From Streptomyces marianii (GTDB lineage Bacteria; Actinomycetota; Actinomycetes; Streptomycetales; Streptomycetaceae): a stretch of DNA of 64,000 bases. The stretch is from NCBI RefSeq assembly GCF_005795905.1, contig NZ_VAWE01000001.1, forward strand, positions 2,886,501 to 2,950,500, written 5' to 3'. Positions 51,562-61,648 of this stretch are shown one piece after another. The translations under genes were made by a program, and so were the position numbers. Each line of letters opens with the position of its first letter. Positions within the stretch are counted from its first letter, which is position 1. The notes under the pieces were generated by a model. The model searched no databases, was not told the origin of the DNA, and was given only the letters and a program-made list of their open reading frames with translations.

Positions 51562-52477
51562 AGCGGATCCTCGGGTCGAGTACGGCGTAGAGCAGGTCGA
51601 CGAACAGGTTCACCAGCAGGAACACCAGCACCAGCACCGTCACGAAACCGACGACGGTCTGGGTGTTCTGGCGGAGGATGCCCTGGTAGAGCTGGTAGCC
51701 GACGCCGTGGATGTTGAAGATCCGCTCGGTGACGATGGCCCCTCCCATCAGCGCGCCGATGTCGGCGCCGATGAAGGTGACCACCGGGATCAGCGAGTTG
51801 CGCAGCAGATGGTGGGTCAGTACGCGGCGGCGGGGCAGGCCCTTGGCGACGGCCGTGCGGACATAGTCGGCGCGGCGGTTCTCGGCGATAGAGGTCCTGG
51901 TCAGCCGGGTGACGTAGGCGAGTGAGACGGCGGCGAGGACGAGTCCGGGCACGATCAGCTCGTCGAGCGGGGCCTCGGAGGACACGGAAGGCCGGATCCA
52001 GCCCCACTTCACACCGAGCAGAAGTTGCAGCAGCAGTCCGGTGACGAAGGTGGGAACGGCGATCACGACCAGGGTCACCAGCAGGGCGCCGGTGTCGACG
52101 GGACGGCCGCGGCGCAGTCCGGTGAGCACGCCGAGGCCGATGCCGATGCCGATCTCGAAGACGATCGCCACCAGGGTGAGCCGGATGGTGACCGGGAAGG
52201 CGTCGGCCATCAGCTCGGTGACCGGCTGACCGTTGAAGGCGGTGCCGAAGTCCCCGGTGAAGATGTTGCCCATGTAGGTCAGGTATTGCTGCCAGACGGG
52301 CTTGTCGAGACCGAACTCCTTGCGCAGCTGGGCCGCGGTGGCCGGGTCGCACTCCCGCTCGCCGCAGAGCCCGGCGATCGGGTCGCCCATCACGTTGACC
52401 ATCAGGAAGATCAGCAGCGTGGCTCCGACGAAGACCGGGATCATCTGGAGCAGACGCCGGATCACATAACGTCCCAT
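51554..52477 (-). CDS. oligopeptide ABC transporter permease (OppB-like), operon 1
   Basis: A 307-residue permease that forms the import channel with OppC. It starts MGRYVIRRLLQMIPVFVGATL, the usual OppB N-terminus; the periplasmic loop contains CGERECDPATA and the ATPase-contact loop is VAKGLPRRRVLTHHLLRN. GAGGAGCGCCTC precedes the ATG. It follows the binding-protein gene by 30 bases. Confidence 0.93.
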   Translation of the reverse strand: MGRYVIRRLLQMIPVFVGATLLIFLMVNVMGDPIAGLCGERECDPATAAQLRKEFGLDKPVWQQYLTYMGNIFTGDFGTAFNGQPVTELMADAFPVTIRLTLVAIVFEIGIGIGLGVLTGLRRGRPVDTGALLVTLVVIAVPTFVTGLLLQLLLGVKWGWIRPSVSSEAPLDELIVPGLVLAAVSLAYVTRLTRTSIAENRRADYVRTAVAKGLPRRRVLTHHLLRNSLIPVVTFIGADIGALMGGAIVTERIFNIHGVGYQLYQGILRQNTQTVVGFVTVLVLVFLLVNLFVDLLYAVLDPRIRYA

Positions 52478-52507
52478 GAGGCGCTCCTCGGGTCCGGGGC
52501 GAATGCG

Positions 52508-54133
52508 TCAGCCGACGGTGATCTCTTCGTAGACGGGGACGCTGAACTGGTTCAGGGAGACGTTGGAGATCCGCTCGGAGTAGCCGGCACTGCCGTTCTG
52601 GTACCAGAGCGGGATGGCCGCCATCTGGTCCCGCACCACGCCCTCCGCCTGCTTGAAGGTCTCGATCGCCCTGGCGGGGTCGGTCTCCGCGTTGGCCTGG
52701 TCGACCAGCCGGTCGAACTCCTCGTTGCTCCATTTGCCGTCGTTGGACGAGGCGTTGGTGTAGTAGAGCGGCTGGAGGAAGTTCTGGATGAGTGGGTAGT
52801 CCATCTGCCAGCCCGCCCGGAAGGGGCCGCTCATCCTCGACCGCGTGATCTGGTTGCGGTAGTCGGCGAAGGTGCCGACGGGGTTGCCGACGCAGGCCCG
52901 GTTGTTGCCCAGCGCGTTGTTGATGGAGTTGCACACGGCGTCGACCCACTCCTTGTGGGAGCCGGTGTCGGCGTTGTACGTGATCTTCACCTGGCCGCCG
53001 GGGATGCCGCCGCCCTCGGCGATCAGCTTCCTCGCCCGGGCGGGGTCGTAGGTGCACGAGCCGCCGCACAACGACGCGTCGTAGCCGCCGTCGGGGCCGA
53101 GGACCGGGGAGGTCCAGTCCTTGGCGGGGGTGCGGGTCCGCTGGAAGATCGTGTCGGTGATCTGCTGCCGGTTGATCGCCATCGACAGGCCCCTGCGGAC
53201 CTTCTCCTGCCCCGGCTTGTTCCAGTCCGGGTCGTAGTACGGGAAGGCGATGGTCTGGATGATGCCCGCCGGGGTGTTGATGTAGCGGTCGCCGAGGTCG
53301 GCTTCGACGTTCCTGAGCTGGGACGCCGGCACGTCGTCGACCAGGTCGAGATGCCCCGCCGTCAGGTCGGTGTAGGCGGTGTTGCTGTCGGTGTAGACCT
53401 TCAGGTCCACGCCGCCGTTGCGCGCCTTGTCGTCACCCGGATAGCCGTCCCAGCGTCGCAGGGACATCCGGGAGCCCCTGGTGTAGCTGTCGACGGCGTA
53501 CGGGCCGTTGCCGACGGGGCGGGCCAGCCAGGCGTCGTGGTCGGAGAAGAAGCTGCTCGGCAGCGGAGCGAAGGCGGCGTAGCCGAGGGTCTCGGGCCAG
53601 GTGGAGAACTTCTGGGTGAGCTTGACGGTGAACGTCCGCTCGCCCGTGACCTTCAGCCCGGACATGGTCTGCGCGGTGGGCTGCCCTGAGGCTGGATGGA
53701 CCTGGTCGTAGCCCTCGATGTAACCGAAGAAGTAGGCGTTGCGCTGGTTGTTCCTCAGATGTGCGCCGTAGTTCCAGGCGTCGACGAAGGACTTCGCGGT
53801 CACGGGCTCGCCGTTGGAGAAGGTCCAGCCGCTCTTGACCGTGACGGTGAAGTCGACGGAGTCGGTCGTGTCGATCCGCTCGGCGAGCATGTCCTCCGCC
53901 TCGCCCGTCCTCGGGTCGTAGCGCTTCAGTCCCCGGAAGATCATGTCGAGGACCTTGCCGCCCTGGACCTCGTTGGTGTTCGCCGGTTCCAGGGGGTTCT
54001 GGGGGTCTCCCCAGGACGACGTCACGATCCCGTCCGGCCCGCCTGCGGGGGCTGCGCCGCCCCCGCAGGCACCGGCCGCGAGGGCGACGGCGACCGCGCA
54101 GGCGGCCCGGGTGACGTGAGTGGCTCCGCGCAT
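52508..54133 (-). CDS. oligopeptide-binding lipoprotein (SBP family 5), operon 1
   Basis: A 541-residue extracellular solute-binding protein, lipidated at Cys23 (AAGAC), that captures peptides for the Opp permease. Family-5 features are WTFSNGEPVTAKSFVDAWNYG, PVGNGPYAVDSY, RRGLSMAINRQQI and the C-terminal DQMAAIPLWYQNGSAGYS. It has two extra Cys (SLCGGSCTY) compared with the copy at 59480. GGAGGCACTCC precedes the ATG. First gene of operon 1. Confidence 0.92.
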   Translation of the reverse strand: MRGATHVTRAACAVAVALAAGACGGGAAPAGGPDGIVTSSWGDPQNPLEPANTNEVQGGKVLDMIFRGLKRYDPRTGEAEDMLAERIDTTDSVDFTVTVKSGWTFSNGEPVTAKSFVDAWNYGAHLRNNQRNAYFFGYIEGYDQVHPASGQPTAQTMSGLKVTGERTFTVKLTQKFSTWPETLGYAAFAPLPSSFFSDHDAWLARPVGNGPYAVDSYTRGSRMSLRRWDGYPGDDKARNGGVDLKVYTDSNTAYTDLTAGHLDLVDDVPASQLRNVEADLGDRYINTPAGIIQTIAFPYYDPDWNKPGQEKVRRGLSMAINRQQITDTIFQRTRTPAKDWTSPVLGPDGGYDASLCGGSCTYDPARARKLIAEGGGIPGGQVKITYNADTGSHKEWVDAVCNSINNALGNNRACVGNPVGTFADYRNQITRSRMSGPFRAGWQMDYPLIQNFLQPLYYTNASSNDGKWSNEEFDRLVDQANAETDPARAIETFKQAEGVVRDQMAAIPLWYQNGSAGYSERISNVSLNQFSVPVYEEITVG

Positions 54134-54323
54134 GGAGTGCCTCCAGATGATCGCAGCTCCGGCCTGGGCACTTCATGTGTTGACGGCGGGGGAGAAAGCA
54201 CACATCTGTTGGGCCCAACGGGTGTGTGACCGCTGGGCCGCACGCGTGCCTGTCCGGTGCGCCGGGCGAGCACCGCGGGCACGGCGGCCACGACACCACG
54301 GGCAGGCGCCGGGGCGGCTGCCG

Positions 54324-55108
54324 TCAGCCCAGCAGCGCGGCCGTCTCGTGCCGTTCCGGCGCTCCGAGCGCGGCCGGGGCGGAGTGCGCCCTCCCCCAGG
54401 TGGCGCGGGCGGAATACTCCCCGCCGAGCTCCCGGCGGGCGTGCCCCAATGTGATCAGGACGCGGGCGTGCTCGCGTGCCTGGCCCGACCTCCTTGCGAG
54501 GCGAAGTGCCAGGCGGCGGTACCGCGCTGCGCCTGCCGCGTCCTCCGTGTCCAGGCAGACCGTTGCCCCGAGGTGGTACAGCCGGGGGAGGTCGAGCGGG
54601 CTGCCCGCAGCCGCCAGGCCCAGAGCGCGCTCCGTATCCTCCCGGGCCCGTGCGTGTCTGCCGAGGCGCCGCTCGGCCTCGGCCGCGGCCAGGGTCGCGC
54701 CGATGAGGCTGACGTCCGTCCCCTGGGCGACCTCGCGCGCGGCTTCGAGTCGCGCCGCGGCGCGGTCGTGACGGTCCTCCCGCGGGTGGACGTTGGCCAG
54801 GCCGACGAGCGAGTCCACCTGGCACGTCCGGTTCTCCACCTGCCGGGCGAGGCGCAGCGCCTCCTCGAACGACGCGACGGCCCGACCCGTACGACCGGTG
54901 TCGCCGAGCACCGAGCCCAGGGCCTCGTGCGCGACCGCCTCGGCGTACGGCAACCGGCCGCCGACCGCCTCCAGCGCCCCGTGCAGCGCCCCCAGCGCCT
55001 CCAGCGCGCCCCGTGCAGCGCCTCCAGCGCCTCGGCGAACCGTCCCCGCTGCGCCGCGACGAGGCCGCAGCAGTCGCGCCGCTGACGTCCGGCCGCCTCA
55101 ACGGCCAA
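54324..55108 (-). pseudogene. TPR regulator remnant (AfsR/SARP-type C-terminus), frameshifted
   Basis: The reverse strand encodes tetratricopeptide repeats typical of the C-terminal sensor half of AfsR- or LuxR-like regulators (ALGSVLGDTGRTGRAVASFEEALRLARQ, and AEAERRLGRHARAREDTERAL further on). The intact frame runs 54953-54324. Upstream the homology continues (GLVAAQRGRFAEALEALHGA) but in another frame; removing a GC dinucleotide in the GCGCGC run near 55004-55009 restores one frame. No DNA-binding or NB-ARC domain is left. It sits between the two Opp operons. Confidence 0.6.
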
Positions 55109-55224
55109 TCGGGCAGGGGCCCCCTCATGCGATCGATCATGCCGGGCACACCACGCGCCAGGGCGCCCTCCCTGCCGGAAGGGCGCCCTGGGATCATCGC
55201 GCGAAACGTTCGGCCCGCGAGCGC

Positions 55225-56370
55225 CTATCCCGCGTGGACGACGTCCTTCTCCTCGGCGAAATGGCACGCCGACTCGTGTGCGGCCGGGGTGTTCCGGCCG
55301 ACGAAGCGCTCCGGGACCGCCAGCAGCGGAACCTCGGTGGCGCACTTCTCCTGGGCCTTCCAGCACCGGGTCCGGAAGCGGCAGCCGGACGGCGGGTTCG
55401 CCGGGGACGGGACGTCACCGGTGAGGATGATCCGCTCGCGGCCCTCACGGACCTCGGGGTCCGGGACCGGCACCGCCGACAGCAGAGCCTGGGTGTAGGG
55501 GTGCGTCGGGTGGTCGTAGATCTGGACGTCCGTACCGATCTCGGCCATCCTGCCCAGGTACATCACGCCGACCCGGTCGGAGATGTGCCGGACGATCGAC
55601 AGGTCGTGCGCGATGAAGACGTAGGAGAGGTTGAACTCGTCCTGCAGCTTCTCCATCAGGTTGATCACCTGTGCCTGCACGGAGACGTCGAGCGCCGACA
55701 CCGGCTCGTCGCAGATGATGATCTCCGGGTTCAGCGCGAGGCCGCGGGCGATGCCGATGCGCTGGCGCTGACCGCCGGAGAACTGGTGCGGGTACCGGTT
55801 GATGTACTCGGGGTTCAGACCGACGACGTCCAGCAGTTCCTGCACCTTGCGGCGCCGGTCGCCCTTGGGCGCGACCTCGGGGTGGATGTCGAAGGGCTCG
55901 CCGATGATGTCACCGACCGTCATGCGCGGATTGAGTGAGGTGTACGGGTCCTGGAACACCATCTGGATGTTCCGGCGCACGGCCTTCAACGCCCGACCGG
56001 ACAGGCGGGTGATGTCCTGGCCCTTGTAGAAGACCTCACCGGCCGTCGCCGACTCCAGCGACATCAGCAGCTTGGCGATCGTGGACTTGCCGCAGCCGGA
56101 CTCGCCCACGATGCCCAGGGTCTCGCCCTGGTAGAGGTCGAAGGAGACCCCGTCCACGGCCTTGACCGCGCCGACCTGCTTCTTGAAGAGGATGCCCTGG
56201 GTCAGCGGGAAGTGCTTGACCAGGTTGCGCACCTGAAGGATCGGCTCACCGCGGTGGACCGGCGCCTCGACGGCGGCCACGGCCTCCGCCTCGGTGGCGG
56301 CGACCGTCTCGACGTCGGTCACGTTCGGCGTCGCGTCCACGGCCCCGTCGTTCTTGCTGAGCTCAGCCAT
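55225..56370 (-). CDS. oligopeptide ABC transporter ATPase (OppF-like), operon 2
   Basis: A 381-residue ATPase with a disordered acidic N-terminus (about 1-40), then Walker [10 protein letters not shown], signature [15 protein letters not shown], Walker [13 protein letters not shown] (Cys replaces the usual Ala) and the C-terminal [14 protein letters not shown]. It overlaps the OppD gene by 8 bases. It is the paralogue of the gene at 48439, with more conserved sequence and longer N-terminus. Confidence 0.93.
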   Translation of the reverse strand: MAELSKNDGAVDATPNVTDVETVAATEAEAVAAVEAPVHRGEPILQVRNLVKHFPLTQGILFKKQVGAVKAVDGVSFDLYQGETLGIVGESGCGKSTIAKLLMSLESATAGEVFYKGQDITRLSGRALKAVRRNIQMVFQDPYTSLNPRMTVGDIIGEPFDIHPEVAPKGDRRRKVQELLDVVGLNPEYINRYPHQFSGGQRQRIGIARGLALNPEIIICDEPVSALDVSVQAQVINLMEKLQDEFNLSYVFIAHDLSIVRHISDRVGVMYLGRMAEIGTDVQIYDHPTHPYTQALLSAVPVPDPEVREGRERIILTGDVPSPANPPSGCRFRTRCWKAQEKCATEVPLLAVPERFVGRNTPAAHESACHFAEEKDVVHAG

Positions 56371-57418
56371 GGATCGTCTCCTTCCAGAAGTGGCACGCGC
56401 TGCCGCGGCCGGGCAGCTCGGTGCCGTCCTGCTCGGTCACCGGGTGCAGCGCCGGGATGTCCGTGCGGCAGATGTCGTCGGCCTTCGGACAGCGCGGGTT
56501 GAAGGCGCAACCGGCCGGCACCCGCAGCAGGTTGGGCGGCAGGCCCTTGATCGCGTACAGTTCCTGGCCCTTCTGGTCCAGGCGCGGGATCGAGTCGAGC
56601 AGACCCCGGGTGTACGGGTGGGCCGGGCGCTTGTAGAGCTCGTGCACCGGCGCGGTCTCGACGATCCGGCCCGCGTACATCACGGCGATCTTGTCCGCCA
56701 CGTCGGCGACGACACCGAGGTCGTGGGTGATCAGGATCAGACCCATGTTGTACTCGCGCTGCAGCTCCGCGAGCAGGTCCATCACCTGGGCCTGGACCGT
56801 CACGTCGAGCGCGGTGGTCGGCTCGTCCGCGATGATCAGGTCCGGCTCCAGCGCCAGCGCCATGGCGATCATGATGCGCTGGCGCATACCGCCCGAGAAC
56901 TGGTGCGGGTAGTCGTCGACCCGGGCCGCGGCGGCCGGGATCTTGACCTTGTCCATCAGCTCGATGGCCTTGACCTTGGCCTCCTTCTTGGAGAGGCCGT
57001 GGTGCACGCGGAACATCTCGCCGAGCTGGTAGCCGACGGTCAGCACCGGGTTCAGCGAGGAGAGGGCGTCCTGGAAGATCATCGCGATCTTCCGGCCGCG
57101 GATCTTCCGCCGCTCCTCGTAGGACATCTTGAGCATGTCCTCGCCGCGGAAGAGGATCTCGCCGTGCGGGATCTTCCCGGGCGGCATGTCGAGGATGCCC
57201 ATGATGGCCTGCGCGGTGACGGACTTGCCGGAGCCGGACTCACCCAGCACGGCCAGCGTCTCACCGGCGTTCACCGAGTAGTTGACGCCGTTGACGGCCT
57301 TCGCCACGCCGTCCCGGGTGTGGAACTCCACGTGCAGGTCGCGGACTTCGAGCAGCGGCCCGTTGTTGTCGCCGTCGCGCGGCGCGGGGACCGTCGTGGT
57401 GTTGTCGATGATGGTCAC
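56363..57418 (-). CDS. oligopeptide ABC transporter ATPase (OppD-like), operon 2
   Basis: A 351-residue ATPase, paralogue of the gene at 49520. Walker [10 protein letters not shown], signature [15 protein letters not shown], Walker [14 protein letters not shown]-terminal [14 protein letters not shown]. It begins 11 bases after the OppC stop and overlaps OppF by 8 bases, exactly the arrangement of operon 1, which shows the whole operon was duplicated. Confidence 0.93.
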   Translation of the reverse strand: MTIIDNTTTVPAPRDGDNNGPLLEVRDLHVEFHTRDGVAKAVNGVNYSVNAGETLAVLGESGSGKSVTAQAIMGILDMPPGKIPHGEILFRGEDMLKMSYEERRKIRGRKIAMIFQDALSSLNPVLTVGYQLGEMFRVHHGLSKKEAKVKAIELMDKVKIPAAAARVDDYPHQFSGGMRQRIMIAMALALEPDLIIADEPTTALDVTVQAQVMDLLAELQREYNMGLILITHDLGVVADVADKIAVMYAGRIVETAPVHELYKRPAHPYTRGLLDSIPRLDQKGQELYAIKGLPPNLLRVPAGCAFNPRCPKADDICRTDIPALHPVTEQDGTELPGRGSACHFWKETIHG

Positions 57419-57429
57419 GTACGCCCTCC

Positions 57430-58383
57430 TCAGCGCAGCTTCGGGTCGAGGGCGTTGCGGACTGCTTCGCCGAGCATGATGAACGCCAGAACGGTGAGGC
57501 TCAGCATGATCGAGGGGAACAGCAGGATGTGCTGCGCCGTACGGATCTGCTGGACACCGGCGGAAACGTCGACACCCCAGGAGACGATGGGCGACGAGAG
57601 CCCGAGACCCAGGTACGACAGGGTCGCCTCGGCGGAGATGTAACCGCCGAGCGCGATGGTCGCGACCACGATCACCGGGGCCATGGCGTTCGGCAGGATG
57701 TGCCGGAACAGGATCCGGGTCGTGCCGGCGCCGAGCGCCTTCGCCGCGTGGACGTAGTCGGCCTGCTTGATGGTGATCACGGCACCGCGCATGACGCGGG
57801 CGATCTGGGTCCAGCCGAGGAACGCCAGGGCGAAGACGACCACCCAGATGGTGCGTTCCGTGAAGGACTGCAGGACCACCATGGCGCCGAGCAGGAACGG
57901 AATGCCGAAGAAGATGTCGGTGAGCCGCGACAGGAGCGCGTCGACGATGCCGCCGAAGTATCCGGCGATCATGCCCAGGATGCCGCCGACGGTGGTGACG
58001 ATCAGGGTGACGCAGATACCGACGATGACCGAGGCACGGGTGCCGTGGATCAGTCGGGCGTACACGGACCGGCCCTGGCCGTCCCAGCCCAGCCAGCCGT
58101 CCGATCCGATCTTGCCGAGCTCCGGCTTGCCGAGGTAATGGTGCACCAGGTCGCCCGCCGTCGGGGAGGCGCCCGTGAACCAGGTCGGGAAGGCGGTGAT
58201 GACCAGCAGGATGAAGATCAGGACAGACGACACCAAGAAGTACGGGTTGCGGCGCAGATCCGCCCAGGCGTCGCCCCAGAGGCTGCGCGCCTTCTCCTTG
58301 TTCGGCGCGGGCGCGTCGCCCGCGCCGACGGGGGCGCCGGTCTCGATCTCGGCCGAGACTGCGGTCTTGGTCACGTCAGGCAT
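57430..58383 (-). CDS. oligopeptide ABC transporter permease (OppC-like), operon 2
   Basis: A 317-residue permease with six transmembrane helices. The N-terminal 45 residues are cytoplasmic; the periplasmic segment is GASPTAGDLVHHYLG and the EAA-type loop AKALGAGTTRILFRHILPNA. ATG 58383 gives the N-terminus MPDVTKTAVS and overlaps OppB by 8 bases; the longer frame upstream is the OppB gene in another frame. Confidence 0.93.
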   Translation of the reverse strand: MPDVTKTAVSAEIETGAPVGAGDAPAPNKEKARSLWGDAWADLRRNPYFLVSSVLIFILLVITAFPTWFTGASPTAGDLVHHYLGKPELGKIGSDGWLGWDGQGRSVYARLIHGTRASVIVGICVTLIVTTVGGILGMIAGYFGGIVDALLSRLTDIFFGIPFLLGAMVVLQSFTERTIWVVVFALAFLGWTQIARVMRGAVITIKQADYVHAAKALGAGTTRILFRHILPNAMAPVIVVATIALGGYISAEATLSYLGLGLSSPIVSWGVDVSAGVQQIRTAQHILLFPSIMLSLTVLAFIMLGEAVRNALDPKLR

Positions 58384-59308
58384 AACGGATCCTCGGGTCC
58401 AGGACCGCGTACAGCAGGTCGATGAGCAGGCTGGTGACGAGGTAGACGAGCACCAGGATGGTGACGAGGCCGACCAGGGTGGTGCCCTCACGTCGGGTGA
58501 TCGACTCGTAGATCAGACCGCCGACGCCCTTGACGTTGAAAATGCCCTCGGTGACGACGGCGCCGCCCATCAGGGCGCCGATGTCGGTGCCCAGGAAGGT
58601 GATGACGGGGATCATCGAGTTGCGCATCAGGTGCACGCCGATGACCCGTCGCTTGGGCAGGCCCTTCGCGATGGCCGTGCGCATGTAGTCGGCGCGCAGG
58701 TTCTCCGCCATGGAGGTACGGGTGAGCCGGGCAACGTAGGCAAGTGAGAGGCCACCGAGCACCATGGCCGGTGCGATCAGCTCGGACCAGTTCTGCTCGT
58801 TGCTGACGTTCGGCGCGATCCAGCCCAGTTCGAAGGCGAAGACCAGCTTGATGATGAAGCCGAGGACGAACACCGGGACCGAGATGATCAGCAGGGTGAA
58901 GATCAGGACCGCGTTGTCGGCCACACGTCCGGCACGCAGGCCCGCGATGACACCCAGGGCGATGCCGAAGATCAGCTCGAAGGCGAAAGCCAGCGCGGCG
59001 AGCTGCAGGGTGATGGGGAACGCGTCGCCCAGCACTTCGGTGACCGGGCGACCGTTGCGGATCTGGTTGCCGAAGTCGAAGTGCAGAATGATGTCGGTCA
59101 TGTAGTTCCAGTACTGCTGCCAGATCGGAAGATCCAGACCCAGCTCTTTTCTCTTCGCGGCCAGGGTCGCCGGGTCGACGCCCTTCTCGCCGAACAGACC
59201 CGCCACAGGGTCGCCGGGCAGGCTGTAGACCATGAAGAAGATCAGAAAGGTTGTCCCGAGGAATACCGGGATCATCTGGAGCAGTCGTCGTGCGACATAG
59301 CGCCCCAT
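58376..59308 (-). CDS. oligopeptide ABC transporter permease (OppB-like), operon 2
   Basis: A 310-residue permease starting MGRYVARRLLQMIPVFLGTTF. It has six transmembrane helices, the EAA-type loop IAKGLPKRRVIGVHLMRN, and no Cys in the first periplasmic loop, unlike operon 1. Two ATGs are adjacent (59311 and 59308); GGAGG has better spacing to the second. The gene starts 171 bases after the binding-protein stop, a gap that may hold an attenuating structure. Confidence 0.92.
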   Translation of the reverse strand: MGRYVARRLLQMIPVFLGTTFLIFFMVYSLPGDPVAGLFGEKGVDPATLAAKRKELGLDLPIWQQYWNYMTDIILHFDFGNQIRNGRPVTEVLGDAFPITLQLAALAFAFELIFGIALGVIAGLRAGRVADNAVLIFTLLIISVPVFVLGFIIKLVFAFELGWIAPNVSNEQNWSELIAPAMVLGGLSLAYVARLTRTSMAENLRADYMRTAIAKGLPKRRVIGVHLMRNSMIPVITFLGTDIGALMGGAVVTEGIFNVKGVGGLIYESITRREGTTLVGLVTILVLVYLVTSLLIDLLYAVLDPRIRYA

Positions 59309-59479
59309 CATGCCTCCGTTGATATGTGCCGCCGCAGCCGACAAGCCCTCCCCCGGTATCCGCGTCCCCAGTGGGCACGCGGATGTCGTGGAAGGGCCCC
59401 CCAGCCGCTGCTCAAGTCGCCGGGGCGGGACCGGCGGACGGCCGGCCCCGCACACGGCGTGCGGACTACGCTTGGGTGA

Positions 59480-61120
59480 TTACTTCTTGACCTCGATACC
59501 CGTCAGGATCGGGTCACCGGCCTGGTCGTACTTGACGCCCGAGACCTTCTCCGAGTAGCCCGCGTTGACCTTGTAGTACCAGAGCGGGATCGACGGCATG
59601 TAGTTGACCAGGGACTTCTCGGCCTCCTGGAACAGCTTCACGGACTCGTCGAGCGTCGCGGCGCTCTCGGCTGCCGCGAGCTTGGCGTCCAGCTCCTTGT
59701 TCGAGAAGCCACCCTGGTTGCCCGCCGCACCCGTGCGGTACAGGTCGCTCAGGAAGTTGCCGTTGATCGGGTAGTCCAGAGACCAGGCCGAGCGGTACAT
59801 GGACTTGACCTGCTGGTTCTTACGAGCGGCCAGGTCGGCCTGGAAGTCCGGCTTGCTGTCACCGGTGCACTTGACGCCGGTGGCCTGGGTGATGCTGTTG
59901 CAGACCGCGTCGACCCACTCCTTGTGGCCGCCGTCCGCGTTGAACTGGATGGTGATCGCGTTCTTCGGAACGCCACCGCCGGCCTTGATGAGCTCCTTGG
60001 CCTTGGCCGGGTCGTACTTGGTGATGTCGCCCGCGGCGTTCTCCTGGAAGCCCAGGACGCCCTTGGCGACCCAGCCGGTCGCCGGCTCACGCGTACCCTG
60101 CAGCACCGTCTTGGTGATGGTGGCACGGTCGATGGCCATGGACAGGCCCTGGATGACCTTGACGTCGACCGGCTTCGGCTTCGCCCACTGGTCCGCGTAG
60201 AACGCGACCGCGATGGACTGGATGGCGGAGTGGTCCGCGTCCACGGCGCGGTCACCGAGGTCCTGGTGGTAGACCGGGAGGTCCTTCGGACCGACCTGAC
60301 GCAGGACGTCGACGTTGTCGGACTTCAGGTCCTCGTAGGCGGCCTCGATGGTGGTGTAGTTCTTGAAGAGCACACCGCCGTTCTTCGCCTTGTTCGGACC
60401 CTTGTAGGCGTCGTAGCGGACGATCTTGATCTGCTTCTTGTGGTCCCACGACTCGAACTTGTAGGGACCGTTGCCGACCGGCTTCTCACCAGCGGCCTTG
60501 GGGTCCTTGTAGAAGGACTCCGGGAGCGGCGCGAAGGGGATGTAGGCGAGCTTGTGGCCGAAGGCCGGAACCGGGCTCTTCAGCTCGACGGTGAAGGTGT
60601 TCTCGTCGACGATCTTCAGACCCTCGAGCTTGTCCCCGGTCGGCTTGGCGCCTTCCTTCTCGGGGTGCAGAGCCTCGAAGCCCTTGATGTCGGAGAACCA
60701 CGAGGCAAGGCCCATGGCGTTGTTGACGTTGGCGTTCCAGTTCCACGCGTCCACGAAGGACTTCGAGGTCACCGGGGTGCCGTCGTGGAAGGTCCAGCCC
60801 TGCTTGAGCTTCACCGTCCAGGTCTTCGAGTCGGTAGTGGTGAGCGACTCCGCGTTGATCATCTCCAGCGAGCCGTCAGCCTTGTAGTCGACCAGGGTCG
60901 AGAACAGGCCGGACATGACGAGGGAGCCGTTGGACTCCATCGTGTCACCGGTGTGCAGGAGCTTCTCCGGCTCACCGAGCTCGACGGAGAAGATGCCGTT
61001 GGGGTCGACCGCACCCTTGTCGGCCTTGGAGCCGCTGTCACTGCCCCCGCCACAGGCGGTCGCTGCCAGGGCGACGACGATCGCGCCCACTACCCACTTG
61101 GCACTCTTGGCACCGCGCAT
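59480..61120 (-). CDS. oligopeptide-binding lipoprotein (SBP family 5), operon 2
   Basis: A 546-residue lipoprotein (Cys23 in AATAC) of the family-5 peptide binders. Features include WTFHDGTPVTSKSFVDAWNWN, PVGNGPYKFESWDHK and GLSMAIDRATI. Compared with the copy in operon 1 it is richer in Lys, with strongly biased codons, which suggests high expression. GAGGAGGAACCC precedes the ATG, and a vegetative-type promoter lies about 190 bases upstream. First gene of operon 2. Confidence 0.93.
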   Translation of the reverse strand: MRGAKSAKWVVGAIVVALAATACGGGSDSGSKADKGAVDPNGIFSVELGEPEKLLHTGDTMESNGSLVMSGLFSTLVDYKADGSLEMINAESLTTTDSKTWTVKLKQGWTFHDGTPVTSKSFVDAWNWNANVNNAMGLASWFSDIKGFEALHPEKEGAKPTGDKLEGLKIVDENTFTVELKSPVPAFGHKLAYIPFAPLPESFYKDPKAAGEKPVGNGPYKFESWDHKKQIKIVRYDAYKGPNKAKNGGVLFKNYTTIEAAYEDLKSDNVDVLRQVGPKDLPVYHQDLGDRAVDADHSAIQSIAVAFYADQWAKPKPVDVKVIQGLSMAIDRATITKTVLQGTREPATGWVAKGVLGFQENAAGDITKYDPAKAKELIKAGGGVPKNAITIQFNADGGHKEWVDAVCNSITQATGVKCTGDSKPDFQADLAARKNQQVKSMYRSAWSLDYPINGNFLSDLYRTGAAGNQGGFSNKELDAKLAAAESAATLDESVKLFQEAEKSLVNYMPSIPLWYYKVNAGYSEKVSGVKYDQAGDPILTGIEVKK

Positions 61121-61610
61121 GGGTTCCTCCTCATGAGTCCACTAGTCACTACAAGATGGGCACCGGATCTACGCGCGCTGACACCCCTGACAGCGTGCTT
61201 GTCAAGCGCCCCGAGTGTGCTCGCGAGTCGGCGCTCCCCACAGCGCGTGACCCATTGACCCGAGCTCAACGGAGCCAACTATCAAGGAGACGAGGGCTAT
61301 AAACCACACTCATAGGGTCTCGTTTTGACAACATCAACGCATGCGCCCAGCCCGAAATCCGGACAAAACGATCACAGACAGACACCCGCGAACCGGACTG
61401 ATAGCACATGTTCCGGTGATCACCGTTCGCTAAGCGGACGCAAAGGTCAGGGCCAAGAACCGAAATGGAGTTGACGAACGCGCCGGGTCCACAGGCCTGG
61501 GCCGACGGCCGACTCGGCTCCCGACACCCCTTCGCCGCCGGGGCACACCGCCGGCGGGCACGGGACCGCTCTTCACGGCGTGGGTGCACCCGGCGGTCGA
61601 CGGGCAGCAC
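61121..61610. other. upstream region of Opp operon 2
   Basis: About 490 bases, noticeably less GC-rich between 61260 and 61440, without a gene. It contains the probable promoter (61309-61337) and a leader of about 180 nt. The length and base composition suggest several promoters or regulator sites for developmental or nutritional control. Confidence 0.5.
61309..61337 (-). promoter_or_regulatory. probable vegetative promoter of Opp operon 2
   Basis: On the reverse strand TTGATG (61337-61332), 17 bases, then TATGAG (61314-61309). It would give a leader of about 180 nt before the ATG at 61120. Confidence 0.4.
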
Positions 61611-61648
61611 TTCGGCCCGTACCGCTCCGTGGAGCGGTACGGGCCGAA
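61611..61648 (-). terminator. terminator of typA
   Basis: TTCGGCCCGTACCGCTCC and its exact reverse complement with a 2-base centre, an 18-bp stem located 110 bases after the typA stop. It also insulates the Opp operon from typA. Confidence 0.85.

Noticed and set aside
48439..61120. Naming one of the Opp operons bldK
   Set aside because: Both operons start with the binding protein, whereas bldK in S. coelicolor starts with a permease; without sequence comparison the symbol is not justified.
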